64,000 nt of DNA from Diphasiastrum complanatum (GCA_029204225.1 CM055098.1:9343746-9407745); one strand, 5' to 3'; counted from the stretch's first letter, positions 47,301-59,683 are shown. Notes: a model not told the origin generated them from the letters alone. Numbers and translations: made by a program.

Positions 47301-48818
47301 ATAACCTCTCGATTTTGTATTCGTTTGGTCTTCGTATCAAGTATCCTTTCGGGCTTTAGAGGAATTCTCTCAGGTAAGTCTTCAAACGAATCTAGACCTT
47401 TACCAGAACCAAGGTGAACTCCTTCGTGTAAACTTATCATGAGAAAACTAACATGAAATATGGGATGAGCCTTGATCTTATCTGTAAATCTATTTGGTAG
47501 GTTAAAGATCCAATCTTTTCCAAGATTTAATACGGTCCACTATAACGAGCAGACAATTTGTAATGCTCGTCAGTAGGCATTACTCTAGAACCTTTTGGGA
47601 TTCTAAGATACACCCAATCTCCAACTTGAAACTCCCGAGGCGACCATTTCAAATTAGCAAAATATTGAACCCGATCCTGACCACTGTAAACATTTCCTCG
47701 AGCTAACTGTAGCATGAGGAAATTGCACACTTCAATTTGAGTAGTCATTTGATTTTTTCCTTTGTTGCTTGTATGTCTTAAGGGGCTATGTCTCCAAAAT
47801 AATTCACCGAAGTTTTTCCAGATTCATACTTAAGAGCTTTGCTTTTCATGAAGAGTTTAGTTTGTACAAGTGGTAAGTACCTCTCGAGTTCCATCAAACA
47901 ACAACTATATCAGGATATTTGTAAGGACCACCATGATTTGATTTGGATATTGTCGAAAATTATTGTTTGGAAGGCCTGTTATGAGGCAGGAACATTTGCT
48001 AGCTCAAGTGGCTCAACTTTGTGGAAATTGTAGTTTTTTAAATTACCCTATTTGCCGGCTTAGTTAATGGCACTTTAAATTGGTCAATAAGTCTTGAATA
48101 CAAGGTAATGGGTTTTTATGTCGGTTAGTTGAGTGCTCGATAATCAATGCACATTCTTATGCTGGCATTTGACAAAGAGCAAAGGTGCACTATACAAAGT
48201 TCAAATAGACATTGGGTTGACTAGAGTGTTTGTTTCAAAGTAAAAATATGTTTTCTGCATATTCCAAATTCATTTGGCAGTAAGCTGTGGTACTTTGCAT
48301 GATGGATTGCTTTTGGAATGTTCCTCCTGTCTATGAAATGTGTGGCCTGCCATCTTGAAAAGTGACCAATCTTCCAATATCCTTGGCTTCGTGAACAACC
48401 TTGCAATGCTTTTCCACTTCTATGTAGGTGAAATCATCGTCCATAAATATATGCATACCTTGAAGTTTTATCCTCTATCGCAAAGAGCCTCTATGACTTT
48501 TTGATGATGCAAACCAAATTACCAATGTTGTATTGTCTTTCTTTGTCCTCTAAGCTATGTTAATACCAGAACTCTTATGGCCAAGAGTAGTATTGATAAA
48601 GTGAGGCCCTTTTTTAGAGCCTCATTCGCATTTGGAATATGTTGTATCTTGATGTTGAGGGCCTTAGTCTTCTCTAATTTATCTTCCAAGAGTGTGCTCG
48701 AAATCATCGCCTCCACTCCTCTTTTTCAGATTTTTTTTTGACTATGCATGCCCAAGACTGTCTCTTCCTTGATTTAATCTAATCTATGCTCAAGGTCTTG
48801 AATATCTGCCGAAGCATC

Positions 48819-48886
<68 letters not shown>

Positions 48887-50011
48887 AGAAGAAGAAGAAG
48901 CTTTATTAATGTCTTTTTCAACAACATAACCAAAACCAAACTAACTAAGAAGAGAAAAATATCTCTTCAGTGCTCTAACTCTCAACCTAACTCTGAACAA
49001 TCTCTAACAAGCGTCAATGAAAGGCTCTCACACAGGAGGCAACTTTAAGTACAGCTTAAAAAATTCTCTCTTGACTAGAAGGCTCTCACGTAGGAGGCGT
49101 CACTGATTGATCAATTCCGGATGGGGTGACCAGAAAATGTCGACCATCCCGTAAAATAACCCTTTTTCCTAACGCATTTGCTTCCTCAATGAGCTGCTTC
49201 CGTTCCTTCCACTGTAAGGCAGTTAGATCCTCATAAACGAAAACGTTACTACCTTTAAGACGTCCACGACGCTTAAGAAATTCATTACGATAATCAATGT
49301 ATTTGAAACGGATGAAGACATCCGAAGAGTCGAACTTACTGTGCCAAGCTGCTTCCACGGCGCCTTCTTCTTCCTCATAGGAAAGTTAGGCCAGAAGTTC
49401 TTTGGCTGCAGGCAGGGGGTCGGTTTCGGAAAGACCTCTAATGCAGACATTTTGAGATTTGTATTCTCGTTTGGCTTGTTCTTCAATCGCCTGTGAAACA
49501 ATCTTATTGCTTTTTGCTTCAATATTTTTGAGCATATCGGCCCAACTTTTTGTTGAGGTCTGAATTTTCTCCTCCAGTGCTTTGACTTGATCAGTGTTCA
49601 CCGGCGGAGCAGTGCTTAAGTCTGCCATTTGCGTCTTGAGAGTGGTATTTTCCGTGTCAAGTAGATTTACCCGTTCCTTGAGTGCAAGCAAATCCACCTG
49701 CAGATTACTTATGAATGTCATCAATCCCGAAAGGGGTGGAGCACTTCAAGTGCCGCAAAGATCTTTGAGGGTAGGCAAGTACAGCAGGTGGTATTAGGCA
49801 GGTACAGCAAGCGGAAACCAGGCAGGTAGCACGCAGAATTGGGATCAGACTGCTCAGATCCTGATCTATCAAGCAGGGCGCAAATGGATCACGGGCGTCA
49901 GCAGGGCCACCGCTCAGCAGGGCCATCACAAATGGATTCAGCAGGGCGCAAATGGATCAGCCATGGATCGGGCGTCAGCAGGGCCATTCCTCAGGGCAGG
50001 GCCATCGCGCG

Positions 50012-50062
<51 letters not shown>

Positions 50063-50243
50063 AAGCTTGATGTTGAGGGCCTTAGTCTTCTCTAATTTAT
50101 CTTCCAAGAGTGTGCTCGAAATCATCGCCTCCATCACTCCTCTTTTTCAGATTTTTTTTTGACTATGCATGCCCAAGACTGTCTCTTCCTTGATTTAATC
50201 TGATTTATGCTCAAGGTCTTGAATATCTGCCGAAGCATCTATA

Positions 50244-50310
<67 letters not shown>

Positions 50311-51918
50311 CCTATAAGGGAACATTGCCCTTCATAATGCACTCACATAAAATGAGCCCTAGAGGGAATTTGGTTCATTAGGACTCAATGAATTTGGACC
50401 CCCTCCTATAGAGTCTCTGAATTAGGGTTTGGTTCCCAGCCATCGAGCTATCCAAAATATATTGTGCTAACGTCTACCTGAGGATAGGGTAGTTGATACC
50501 AAAAGAGTTATCAACAGAAGTATTGTATTGTGGCCTTCACAACATGGAAAATCACGACATTGGCCGATTCCTGTCAACAATGGCAAAACTTTCTTGTCGA
50601 TTTCATGCGTGGCTTGCCCTCTATCCAACGCCATCACATTGCATTAATTTTTGTTGACTGTTTGTCTAGGTATGTAGTATGTACATTTTACTGCCACGTT
50701 TAAAAAATGATGCATTAGTTGTGGACTGTTTGTCCAAGTATATACATTTCATTTTCACAGCAGAATTTTATCTTCTGAAAAATGTGCATGTGTATTTCTT
50801 TCTGAGATTTTCATTTGCATGAGTTCCGTTTGTGCTACTACCAATTTTACTCCTTTCTAATTGTCTGATGGTTATCAACCTTTGTTGCTGAGTCTTCCAC
50901 TCATGAGATACATTTACTATTTTATCCTTTTTGCATGGTTTTCATGGAGTTGTATTGCTTCTACATTACTAGAACAGAGCATGCTTAGATAGCATCATGT
51001 CTATGATAATCAGTTTCAGTATGCTACCTTCATTTAGGTTCATTGTGTGTATTTGCATCTGTCGTTGACAATCGTTCTGCCCCTTGGTTCTATTAGTAGG
51101 GTGGCTGCTCGTTATTATGGACCATTTGAGATATCGTAAGTCCTTATTCCTGTGACCTACCAACTTAAGTTGCTTCTAGTTTCCAGAGTCTCTGTTACTT
51201 TTTATGGCAGTTTCATATGCACTTTTCTTCTCAAGTCAGATACTTTTGAGCCATCCTTTCCCACTGACGGTGACCTTTCCCCTTGCAATTTTGTGGGTAT
51301 TATCTAGGCATTGGCTCCTTGGGATCATCGTTGATTTAATGCTAAGTTCCTTCTGTAGTGGCATGGACAACTTTTACTAGTGTATATTACGAACTTAAGA
51401 AGTTTCATTGGAGTTCCTATGCTCCCCGATCAGCTTGTTTATTGGAGGAGAAATCACTTTTACAGCACTCAAAGTCTACTAGGGTATGATGCTAGTGGCA
51501 TTTTGGTCTTCTAAGCATTTTCTTCCTCTTCTTTTCACTATACCAACATCGGCGTATCGTATTGAGAGTAGAGAGTTTGACTGGCAGTTACTCTGGGCCC
51601 TCGTCTTATTCGTTGATTTGAGACCATATGATTTGGGCGCTTCTTGATGTACTATTTGACATTTACTAAACATATTTGTTACTGAATTGATTCAATATTG
51701 GGCCATGTTAGTTGGTCCCAGAGCTAGCCCTAGTCTGTGCCGTAGACTCTATAATATGATGATGGGTCTCATTGTTGACAGGATTGTTTAAAGAGTACAT
51801 CTTAGCATAGATAGCACTTCCATATATTAGCTTTAGGCACGTGTCCACACCGGCGCACTTGTTTCGCAGGCCATCCTGGCAAAAACAATACCCACCCCCT
51901 CCCCCCCCCTCCCGTCCC

Positions 51919-51954
<36 letters not shown>

Positions 51955-53645
51955 GTACGGATCAGGGTAGTTAGACTGCGCAGACAATCGCACAGGCCTG
52001 CGGGCTCACACAACCACTTGGCATCCAGCAGGATAGTTGATCCACTTATCAGCGTCCTAGTGTTCTACATTCATTTAACCAGTATGTTTTGCATTTCCCT
52101 ACCAATTTTGGCAGACATGCAAGGCAAATTTCGAGTAGTCTCATTCATATGGCTCATTGCCAAGCTCTAAAAGTTCAATGCATCTTAAAGGCAGGCTTAC
52201 CTTTGGCATTATTTTTTATGATGAAGTAACATTTGATAGTAAGTATTGAAGTATATTTTCTATTGTTCTTGGCAGAACTACCAACTTCTCAACTGTGATG
52301 ATCATGCTAATTTTTTACGAAAGCACAAACGTGATCCAGCAGCTTATCGACCAGATATCTTGCACCAGGTAAAAACCACTTGTGTACATGATGAGAAGCT
52401 TTGCTGGTTCAGCTGGCAATAGGGCCAAAGTCAAGTTTAAGGAGTTTTTGGCTGAGTTGTTCTTTCGAGTTATGTTTGCCTCTTGTGCTTATTTGACTTG
52501 TTTTCTTTATATTCACCACGAGATTTGTCTTACGATTGATGATGACAGGCTCTACTTGCTATACTAGACAGTCCTTTGAACAAGGCAGGGAGGCTTAAAG
52601 GATTATATGTGCAAACGGAAAACAATGTACTCATCCAAATTAATCCCCATGTTCGTATACCACGGACCTTCAAGCGTTTCTGTGGCCTGATGGGTAGGTA
52701 GCTGTTATTGCCTTACAAATTACTTGCACCTAGCTGTAGTGCTTCGATCATCAATGTGTCGAAATCTCTTCTGGTTTTGCAGCTCAGCTGCTACATAAAT
52801 TAAGCATTCGTGCAACAAATGGACCAGACAAGCTTTTGCGGGTTATTAAGCAGCCAGTTACTCAACATTTACCAGTTGGTGCTCGCAGAATTGGTACAAA
52901 GAAGCTTTTTGGTCCTAAAGATGCTTGAATGAGAATTAATGCCAAAACATCTTCAGCCTCTGCATTTTTATGACGATATGTTGTCTTTTGCATCTTGCGG
53001 TGTGTCCCCTTTTCCTCATTTTGTAGATGTAAATTGACCTTGTGATCAGGGATGTCATTCAAAGCTCCCAAGGTTGTGCAGCTCAGAGACTATATTGCTG
53101 CCGCAGGCCTGAAGAGCACTTTGGTATTTGTGGTGAGGACTGCTCAATTTCTAAGCACAATAAAGTAATCCTAGTGGAATTTTGGAATGTTGAATTTGTT
53201 GTGAATTCTCCAGGATATTGATTCATTTGATAGTTGCATTAAGTGTGTGTGGCTAACTGATTGCAGGTTGGTGCTATGGCTCATGGGAAAATTGAACCTG
53301 ATTACATTGACGATCTAGTTGCAGGTAAATGAACACATCCGTCTCTCATTGAGTTGTTTGAATATCAATGCCCTTTGTCTCGTAGAGATTTTGGACTTGA
53401 GGACGGTGGTGTTGGTGCTCTCATCATGTAGGCTTCTACTGATCTATAACACCTATCACATACAAGTTAATACATGTTGGTATCTCTTTTCGACATGCTA
53501 CTTTTTGTCATGTTCTCTAAGACTGATGTTTTAACAAAAAACTTCAATTTCTCCTTATTTTGCAGTTTCCGAGTACCCTCTTAGTGCTGCCTGTTGTCTA
53601 GGAAGAATATGCAATGCCTTGGAACAACAGTGGAAAATACTTTGA
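44303..53645 (+). CDS. EMG1: EMG1/NEP1, 18S rRNA pseudouridine N1-methyltransferase
   Basis: SPOUT-class methyltransferase of small-subunit biogenesis: in yeast and animals it N1-methylates a hypermodified pseudouridine of 18S rRNA in the nucleolus, using S-adenosylmethionine. Exons: 44303-44425, 52276-52368, 52549-52693, 52783-52893, 53050-53132, 53267-53324 and 53566-53645, all GT-AG, phases consistent, 693 bp, 230 residues. Landmarks: [17 protein letters not shown] (exon 1), [72 protein letters not shown] (cofactor-binding end), [20 protein letters not shown]. The N-terminus is short (about 23 residues before the core); many plant relatives have a longer charged one, so I took the only in-frame ATG before the conserved block. 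No stops or shifts: apparently functional despite a 7.85-kb first intron full of transposons. Confidence 0.94.
44530..45600. repeat. Tandem and inverted repeats at the start of EMG1 intron 1
   Basis: Two direct units of about 210 bp (about 44534-44735 and 44736-44935) share GGATTTTGATGCCTAGTTGC and GGCCTTGAAACG phrases and a gene-start-like AATGGAG. An inverted partner lies at about 45300-45580 (GGCATCAAAATCCTTGAACA, GACATAGCAAATCAGAAAAA). The second direct unit carries AAACCCTAAACCCT (44820-44833), two telo-box copies. Confidence 0.75.
45585..45790. repeat. GC-rich GGACGCG minisatellite in two facing clusters
   Basis: Cluster one (45590-45640) repeats CGTCCGCGTCCGG/GGACGCGTCCG; cluster two (45735-45780) repeats GACGCGGACGCGAACGCGG. 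An AT-rich spacer (45655-45720) separates them, so they can pair. CpG density is far above the surroundings. Confidence 0.7.
46589..47181 (-). repeat. 3' LTR of Gypsy relic, antisense
   Basis: Minus strand starts TGTCACGACCCTCGCCCC at 47181, right after a purine tract (AATAAGGAGGGAAAAA). A minus-strand TATA box (CTCTATATAAACACC, about 46859-46873) sits inside. The far end near 46589 is approximate. Confidence 0.65.
46589..48170 (-). mobile_element. Gypsy (chromovirus-like) relic in EMG1 intron 1
   Basis: Minus strand, in order: RT start [12 protein letters not shown], a shift, then [14 protein letters not shown] (about 48165-48060). After a large deletion comes the integrase C-terminus at 47748-47527 ([26 protein letters not shown]), then shifted frames with chromodomain-like [19 protein letters not shown] (about 47352-47296), polypurine tract and LTR. 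Protease, most of RT, RNase H and the integrase core are gone. Confidence 0.8.
48648..48882. repeat. Direct repeat X, left copy
   Basis: Begins CTTGATGTTGAGGGCC and ends with a (TG)n(AG)n tract. It matches 50066-50309 with only two base changes and a 3-bp indel over about 185 bp of unique sequence. Confidence 0.92.
48883..50013 (-). mobile_element. ORF1-only LINE-like (HAL1-type) element
   Basis: Minus strand: a GC-rich minisatellite 5' region (about 50005-49790, CAGCAGGGC and AAATGGATCA phrases), one L1-ORF1-like frame (49724-49086), a 3' region of about 200 bp, AATAAA (48907-48902), then a (CTT)n(CT)n tail. No endonuclease or RT frame is present. Both ends run into GA/CT microsatellites, and 99% identical direct repeats flank the whole. 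Interpreted as a non-autonomous LINE derivative; borders are inferred. Confidence 0.55.
49086..49724 (-). pseudogene. LINE ORF1p-like nucleic-acid-binding protein
   Basis: 213-codon frame with one internal TAA (49386-49388, CAA-to-TAA type). The N-terminal half is heptad-rich ([37 protein letters not shown]), a predicted coiled coil. Then [11 protein letters not shown], matching the start of the L1 ORF1p RRM region, and [60 protein letters not shown], which follow the ORF1p C-terminal domain pattern. It would bind LINE RNA as a trimer in known relatives. The start is uncertain; the first ATG is at 49721. Confidence 0.65.
50014..50058. repeat. (GA)n microsatellite
   Basis: About 45 bp of GA between the LINE-like 5' region and repeat copy X2. 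Confidence 0.95.
50066..50309. repeat. Direct repeat X, right copy
   Basis: Matches 48648-48882, including its terminal (TG)n(AG)n tract. Confidence 0.92.
50560..51560 (+). mobile_element. Second Gypsy relic: integrase fragments, sense
   Basis: [16 protein letters not shown] and [14 protein letters not shown] (50581-50680) match the start of a Gypsy integrase core. After a gap comes the integrase C-terminus [12 protein letters not shown] (51099-51134), [13 protein letters not shown], and a decayed tail with WHGQ near 51360. Multiple stops. It is a different copy from the antisense relic because the C-terminal segment is duplicated. Confidence 0.7.
51920..51952. repeat. Poly-C homopolymer, about 33 C
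   Basis: A pure C run after a C/T-rich lead-in from 51896. Open frames across it (Pro or Gly runs) are artefacts. Confidence 0.95.
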
Positions 53646-56600
53646 AATAGCTTTGCAGCAGAGTGCTTGCTGGCAAAAGGCTTTCTGGTTGCGCTTAGTC
53701 TCTTAACTTTCACATTATGCATAAGTGCATATTAATTATTATTCAGGTTTTAATGCTGTACAAGAGAGGTAGGATGTCTTTGAAATTATCATTTGTGTTC
53801 TCCCATTGTTTATAACCAATCTCATAAATATAGGGTTGGACTCTTTGAAGATTGCATGTCTCCCTTGTTATATTGGGTGTATCGCATATCTTTGATATAT
53901 TGTACTAAGTTGAGGCTAAGAGCCCAAAACTAGAATGTTGAAGTATTTGAAGCACCACCACTCTAGCAAAGGTACAAGATTTCAAGATTTTTTTTGTCGC
54001 AAGCTTCAACTCCCATATTTACACTTGGGTATTGTTTTTCATCAGCTCTTCACCTCTTGAGGATTTTTTTTTGTGTATTTGTGAATTAGTGTTAGTCGGA
54101 GGTTCTAATGGCTATATGGGTCAAGTTAATCAAACTATATCTATGTACATAGTTAAGAGTGAAACATTACAAGAACGGCAATTATGGAGAAGATGAGAAA
54201 TGTAATGATCAATCTATTTGGAAAGTAGTAAAGAGGGCAATCTCCATGAGTACATGTTGTAAGTCAAATGATTGTAACTAAAATTGATGCTAGTTGAAGC
54301 TAAGAGCAGCTATGTAATCAATCAACCATTGATAATGAGGCCAAAAAGACAATCTATATGCATCGTTGTCGACTCAAGGATTAGGGTTATGTGCCTTACC
54401 ACTTGGACCTAATAAAAATCGAATAACCAATAAACATAATAAATGTTTGAAATATGCTTACGTATTAAATGGAGTGCACAAATTTGCTAACTAGCTAGTG
54501 TGGAATTGTAGTTAACTATCAACAAGTGTGAACCCATGGCACATATAGATATCTTATGCTTTTTGTCCATAAGATGGCAAATAATTTTCCCTCAAAAAGA
54601 CATAATCTTCAATGTTTGTATGATAAAAATGTTGCAACCTCAAAATGACAAGTTTTGGAGTCCACCATGAGGAAAGTAAGAATGTCGATGTTGCAAAAGG
54701 AGGAAAGTACCACAACAATGTGTATGATGAAGCTGTTGGAAAGTAGAAACACAATATGAATGAAGGCATTGAGATCTTTGTTTTTCTAATGACAATCACA
54801 ATAGTGGTAACTTTGATGGATTATTGTGAATCACTTTGGAGGTCACACCAAAGATATAATGCCAACATTGGGATTTGGATCTATAATGATAGCAACACAT
54901 ACAACAATAACTATGTTGGATTTGAAAGCAAGAGAATGATGAGAGACATAACCTATTAGTAAAATGAATGAATAAACAACGCAATATGTGAAGAAAAAGC
55001 ACCTCATTATGTTGAGCATCTAATGTTGTTAGTGTCCCATATGAGAAATATCATACATTAGGTGTGTAGTCTATGATTACCACAAGAAGATACAATGGAA
55101 CCAATAGGTGGTGAGATGGTGAAGACCTCCTTGCTTTACAAAAAAGACGTAGAAGAGAAAAATGGATACAAAGAAACTCCACCTAATTGAGTATGGCTAT
55201 CATAATTGTCAAGGGAGCAATAAGACAACAAGGTGAGATGGAAAGATAGAGCAATGTGAATGCTCTACAATACCAAAGTAGATAACACAATTACAACATG
55301 ATGATGATGTCGTAGTTTTGTATAGAAATACATATACATTGTACTTGTATGAGGGTGAATTTACCATCCTAACTTAAGTACTAGAGGCAAATATGGCATG
55401 CAAAGTAAAGCCATGCTATTGTCCAAGAATTCCATGAGAATATCTTAGAAGATTGTGTTGGGCAAACACATGTACTTCAAGAATTTGTAAGATAGAGAAA
55501 TAACCAAGAGCATCAATAGAAAGAGAATGAAAAGTGTTTAGATGAATTTACGTATTTGATGCAATTTGTTCGGTTGACCCAAAACAAATGCAAAAGGAAT
55601 CGACAATATTGTCATAGCCAACAAAATAAACCATGAGTGGCATGTAGATGCTGAAGTAAATAGCTCGAGACATACATTAGGCTAATCAAACCGATTGTGT
55701 AGTTATAGATGTCTAGATAGAATTTAGCCCAAAAATCACAATGCAGCTCGTTCATTATATTAACATAAATGACACGTAGTAATAAAAAGTAGCTTTGAAC
55801 ATATACATAATTTTCGAAGTTGTTTAAGAACTTGAGTCTAGGATTTTCTTATAATGCTTTATGTAGTCCATATATGAATGGAACAGAAAAACCAAAGCCC
55901 ATTCCAAGTTTGCAAAGTGATGAATCAATTGGCCTTAATAATACATTACAAATATTTTTGCCAAATGTCTATTGACATACAGGTTTCACTCAAAGTAAGT
56001 GTTGGATTAAAAAATGTACATCAAATTCAGTTTGATTAATATCTATGTTTGTAAAAAAAATCAAATGCTTGATGACCCTTATATTATTTGTTTGTAAAAA
56101 TTTATCAAATGACTTTTTATAATGGTTGCAATCATACATTAAATGGAGACATGTATGTTTTTGATACCATGTAAATAGCTTTATCATATATTATCAAAGG
56201 TGAAAAAATAAGAATAAAAAATATATTCCATAATCAAACTTTACAAACATTGAACATGAATACATATTGATATCATACACAATGAGAATATACTACCTGC
56301 TATTGAGGTGGAGCAAGATGGGAGCTTGCATTGATATAAGAACATATAGAATACTTTAGCAACATTATATTTCTCAACATTTCAATTTTATTGCAAGAGA
56401 AAAAGTGGCATGCCTCAATTTTATATTGATGTACAAGTATTTACTTCACTTTGGCCAACTCTGATTATTCTATAAACTGAAGAATTTGTAGTGCTGAAAA
56501 TTTTGACACATTGTTCTCATGCAAATACATAAAAGAAAAGAAGAGGTGTAATGCAAGGATGTGGGCACAATAATTATAGTCATAGAGCAAGCATAAGAAA

Positions 56601-57570
56601 AGCATCAAAGCTACATTTGAGTTCATATAAAATGCTCTATTCACAATGACACTCCACAAATCTACAAATTTGTTGTTTATATCAGTTTGTTGTCTTCTTA
56701 TGTCTATACCATTTTCTTGTTAAAAGCTTACAATTTCAATATCATTTTTTTTGTATTGGGAGTTGTAGCTTCCACGAAACTAGGCTATTTTGTTCACTTC
56801 TTCCTACCATTGTAGTTTGGGGTTGTGTCTCCTTAGTTGTTGTAATTGGTCAAATTCATCTTGGCACACACACAAGGTGATCTGCTTTAGCTCCATCTAC
56901 TTCCATAATCGATAGAAATTTAAAGCTCCAATGCTCACTAGAAAGCACTGTTGGAGGGCTCTTGAATAAATTAGATGCGGAATAGGAAACAGAGCTCCAC
57001 CATAGAGAACTTTAACAGGAACTTTACCAAACTACAATATCAACATTGACTTAGATCGAATGGAGGAATGTCTTGGTAGGTGTCAGAGACAACCATGAAG
57101 GGAGTGAAGCAATTAGGCATCTGAGACAACCATGCTTCCTTCGAGATTAGACATTCCGAATTGAGTGAGAAAATTATCAAAAAGCATTCGTAGTGCAATA
57201 CATAAGAAAATAGAGAATTTGAATTAAGTTGTCATGAATACAACGATCATATCACAATCCTGTGCCCAAGAATGGTTCACAGTAGTGGTGCACTTTGTGC
57301 AGTGATCTTACTTAGCTAGCTACAGATTAAATAAGATTGCTTAAAAATGGATGTGGAAAAATGTGCAATAAAGACGATGATCTACCTTCTAAAGAGGAGT
57401 TTCTCATAATTCAAAGTCAGCCTAGTTTTTCAAAACCAATTGTCTATTCACCAACTATATTGACATCGAGAGGTGGACGATGGAGAGACAACAATCAAGG
57501 AAGACAATGCTAAATGCATAAGTTTTGTATCTTATTATGGACTAGTAGATTTGTTATGTCAGATTATATA
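53646..57570. other. AT-rich interval downstream of EMG1
   Basis: Begins with the EMG1 3' untranslated region (several AATAA-like signals after 53730). Beyond that I see no exon, RNA gene or element with a family match. Short open frames of 60-80 codons on both strands look random. Confidence 0.5.
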
Positions 57571-57602
57571 CTAGAGCTTACTTTGGATTTTTTTCATTTT
57601 AG

Positions 57603-58041
57603 AAAACAATTTTTCTTGATGATTTTGCAATTCGTCGAGGAGAGCAGAGGTCTTTGGTAGGAGAATTTTCAAGAGATCATGCACTGGTGCATTATTTGAA
57701 GTTCTTCAAGAATAATGAGATAAGTGTTGTCCATTCAAAGTTTCATCAACATGGTGAGACAATGATTATGGCAATCAAGACACTGTCTCATTTTCTTGAG
57801 AGGACATAATTTTAATAAGGTGCATAAAATAATTTTTGTAAAGAAAACTATTGCACTTAAAATTTTAGAATATGGACCAATGAATTCCATGCTCAGATCA
57901 TCTCATTTTGCATTGTATGTTGCTTACGTTGATCTGAGTAAGCATGAAAACTATGAGTTGTTGGATCCATACGAAAGAAGAAAATTGTTGCATGATTCTA
58001 AGTTGCAACTTTCATTAGAGAAAGTATCGGAAGCAGAGTAG
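57603..58041 (+). pseudogene. Unrecognised conserved-looking ORF or terminal exon, one frame shift
   Basis: A splice-acceptor-like TTTTTTTCATTTTAG (to 57602) is followed by KTIFLDDFAIRRGEQRSLVG, HALVHYLKFFKNNEISVVHS, MIMAIKTLSHFLERT. A shift near 57808 leads to VHKIIFVKKTIALKILEYGP, RSSHFALYVAYVDLSKHENY, LDPYERRKLLHDSKLQLSLE and a stop at 58039. The amino-acid texture is that of a real globular protein, about 145 residues. I cannot name it. Upstream exons were not found. It could be the last exon of a host gene relic or part of a transposon. Confidence 0.45.
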
Positions 58042-58603
58042 ATACTGCTGAATTGTACTTTTTAAAAATTTTCATTTAATATACGAAATTTTACTGTGTG
58101 TCTATTACCTATTGGCTTGTATAAATTTGCATGCTTTTTGAAATTTTTTATAATCCATCGATTTTGTATTATGACGAATTTGGATTCTTCTGTAAAACCA
58201 TTGGAAAAGTTGCAATATATAGCTGTTCTTTGTGCTAGTCCCGCCATGTTGTGTACTTTTATGAAATGTTGCTCTTGCTTGCCACCTTGCGATGACCATA
58301 TGCTAAGACTTCCACTATTTCTTGCAAAGAATGTTGAATGATGCCGTAATATGTGCTGCATTGCATAAAGTCAATATTTAAATCAGTACCAAAAGTATCT
58401 TATTTAATTGCACATATTTGTCTATAGTAGTGTAACATTGAAATCTTACCATATAATGTGTTATATGATCAACACCCCATGCACTTCGAACTGCATTCAC
58501 AAATTCACTGGTTGTTTTCTGTATCATTTGTACATCAGTATTTGAAAATTTATCTTTTCTCAAGTATTTCACCATGTTGTCTGATTTTTTCCAAACTTCT
58601 ATT

Positions 58604-59060
58604 GTTGGCTGATTCTGACGAATCCCCAAGATACTCGGACAGAGCACCTCTCACCTTAGATCGAGGAGGTCTCTGAGAAGACGAGACTAATGAAGACTAA
58701 GAGCTGAGTATGAGAGCCAAGGAATACTAGTTAATACTGTCAAGTAGGAACTGTGTAAGCCTCTGGTGAATCTCGGACATGTAGGAACTAGTATTTCTAG
58801 GCTAATGTAATAAATGCAAGTAGACCCCTCTTAAAGAAAGTAGAGTGAGCCATCTTTTGATGGTGACCTCTAATGGAGAGCATTATTCCACTTGTAATTT
58901 GTGAAATGTGGAAATGCCACTAGGATGCCACCTAAGGAGCTCTCTTGCTTATTTAAGATACTCCCTCTTTGAGAAGAGGAGCTTTTTGCATTGTATCCAC
59001 TCCATGCTTAATAAGAAATTTTCCATGAGTTTGATGCTACACTAAGCTCCTTGATCATGA
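58604..59060 (+). repeat. Possible solo LTR
   Basis: Starts TGTTGGCTGATTCTGACG, has a TATA-like TTATTTAAGATACTCCC near 58950, GAGAAGAGGAGC, then TTTGCATTGTATCC and AATAAG (poly-A-like), an LTR-like order. No CA end, PBS or coding sequence is fixed, so the right border is a guess. Confidence 0.35.
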
Positions 59061-59683
59061 TGGTTTTCTTGAGTGATGCCCCTATAATCATGCCCTTCCA
59101 TTCATATTGTGTGTGGTTGTAGACTTTAGAGTGGATTAGTTTTCTTGCTTTCCTAGTTGTGGATTAGTTTTCATTTCTTGTTTGTGGATTAATGTAGGAA
59201 CCAGCATTCAAATAAACTAAATAGGCTAGAAATGTGGTATAAATCTTGCATATCTTCCAACATTCTAGTTCTTGATTTTCTTGGGATGTCCAAGAATCAA
59301 AAGACTGGTTGGTTTCTTGATTTTTGGACTTCTAAAATGTTGTAGATAATTAGTTCTTGTTTCAGCTTTGTGGATTAATCCAGTTGTAGCTCAGTTTTAG
59401 TAATGTGTAGGATCTGATTCATTTTTAGAGTAGGTAGCTGTAGAAAATATTGAATGTTCATTTGGGCTACATGTTGATCTGTAAATGAATGTTCATGGCT
59501 TGCATCTCTGTTTGAGTGTGAGTGCTTTCAAGAGAGAACGACCTTGAGTTGTCCTCTGACAGGCAAGACCATACTACAAAGATATTTAGTTCGTTTCTGC
59601 CTGGCCTGGGCATTGTAACAAATAAAAAAACAGCCAAGTAATGCCCAAACGAGCCTGGTAACAGACAGGAAATGGTTCTGAAA

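Noticed and set aside
48400-48470. Minus-strand phrase [12 protein letters not shown], like an RT active site
   Set aside because: It lies upstream of the RT start block ([12 protein letters not shown] at about 48150) in element orientation, the wrong order; probably chance.
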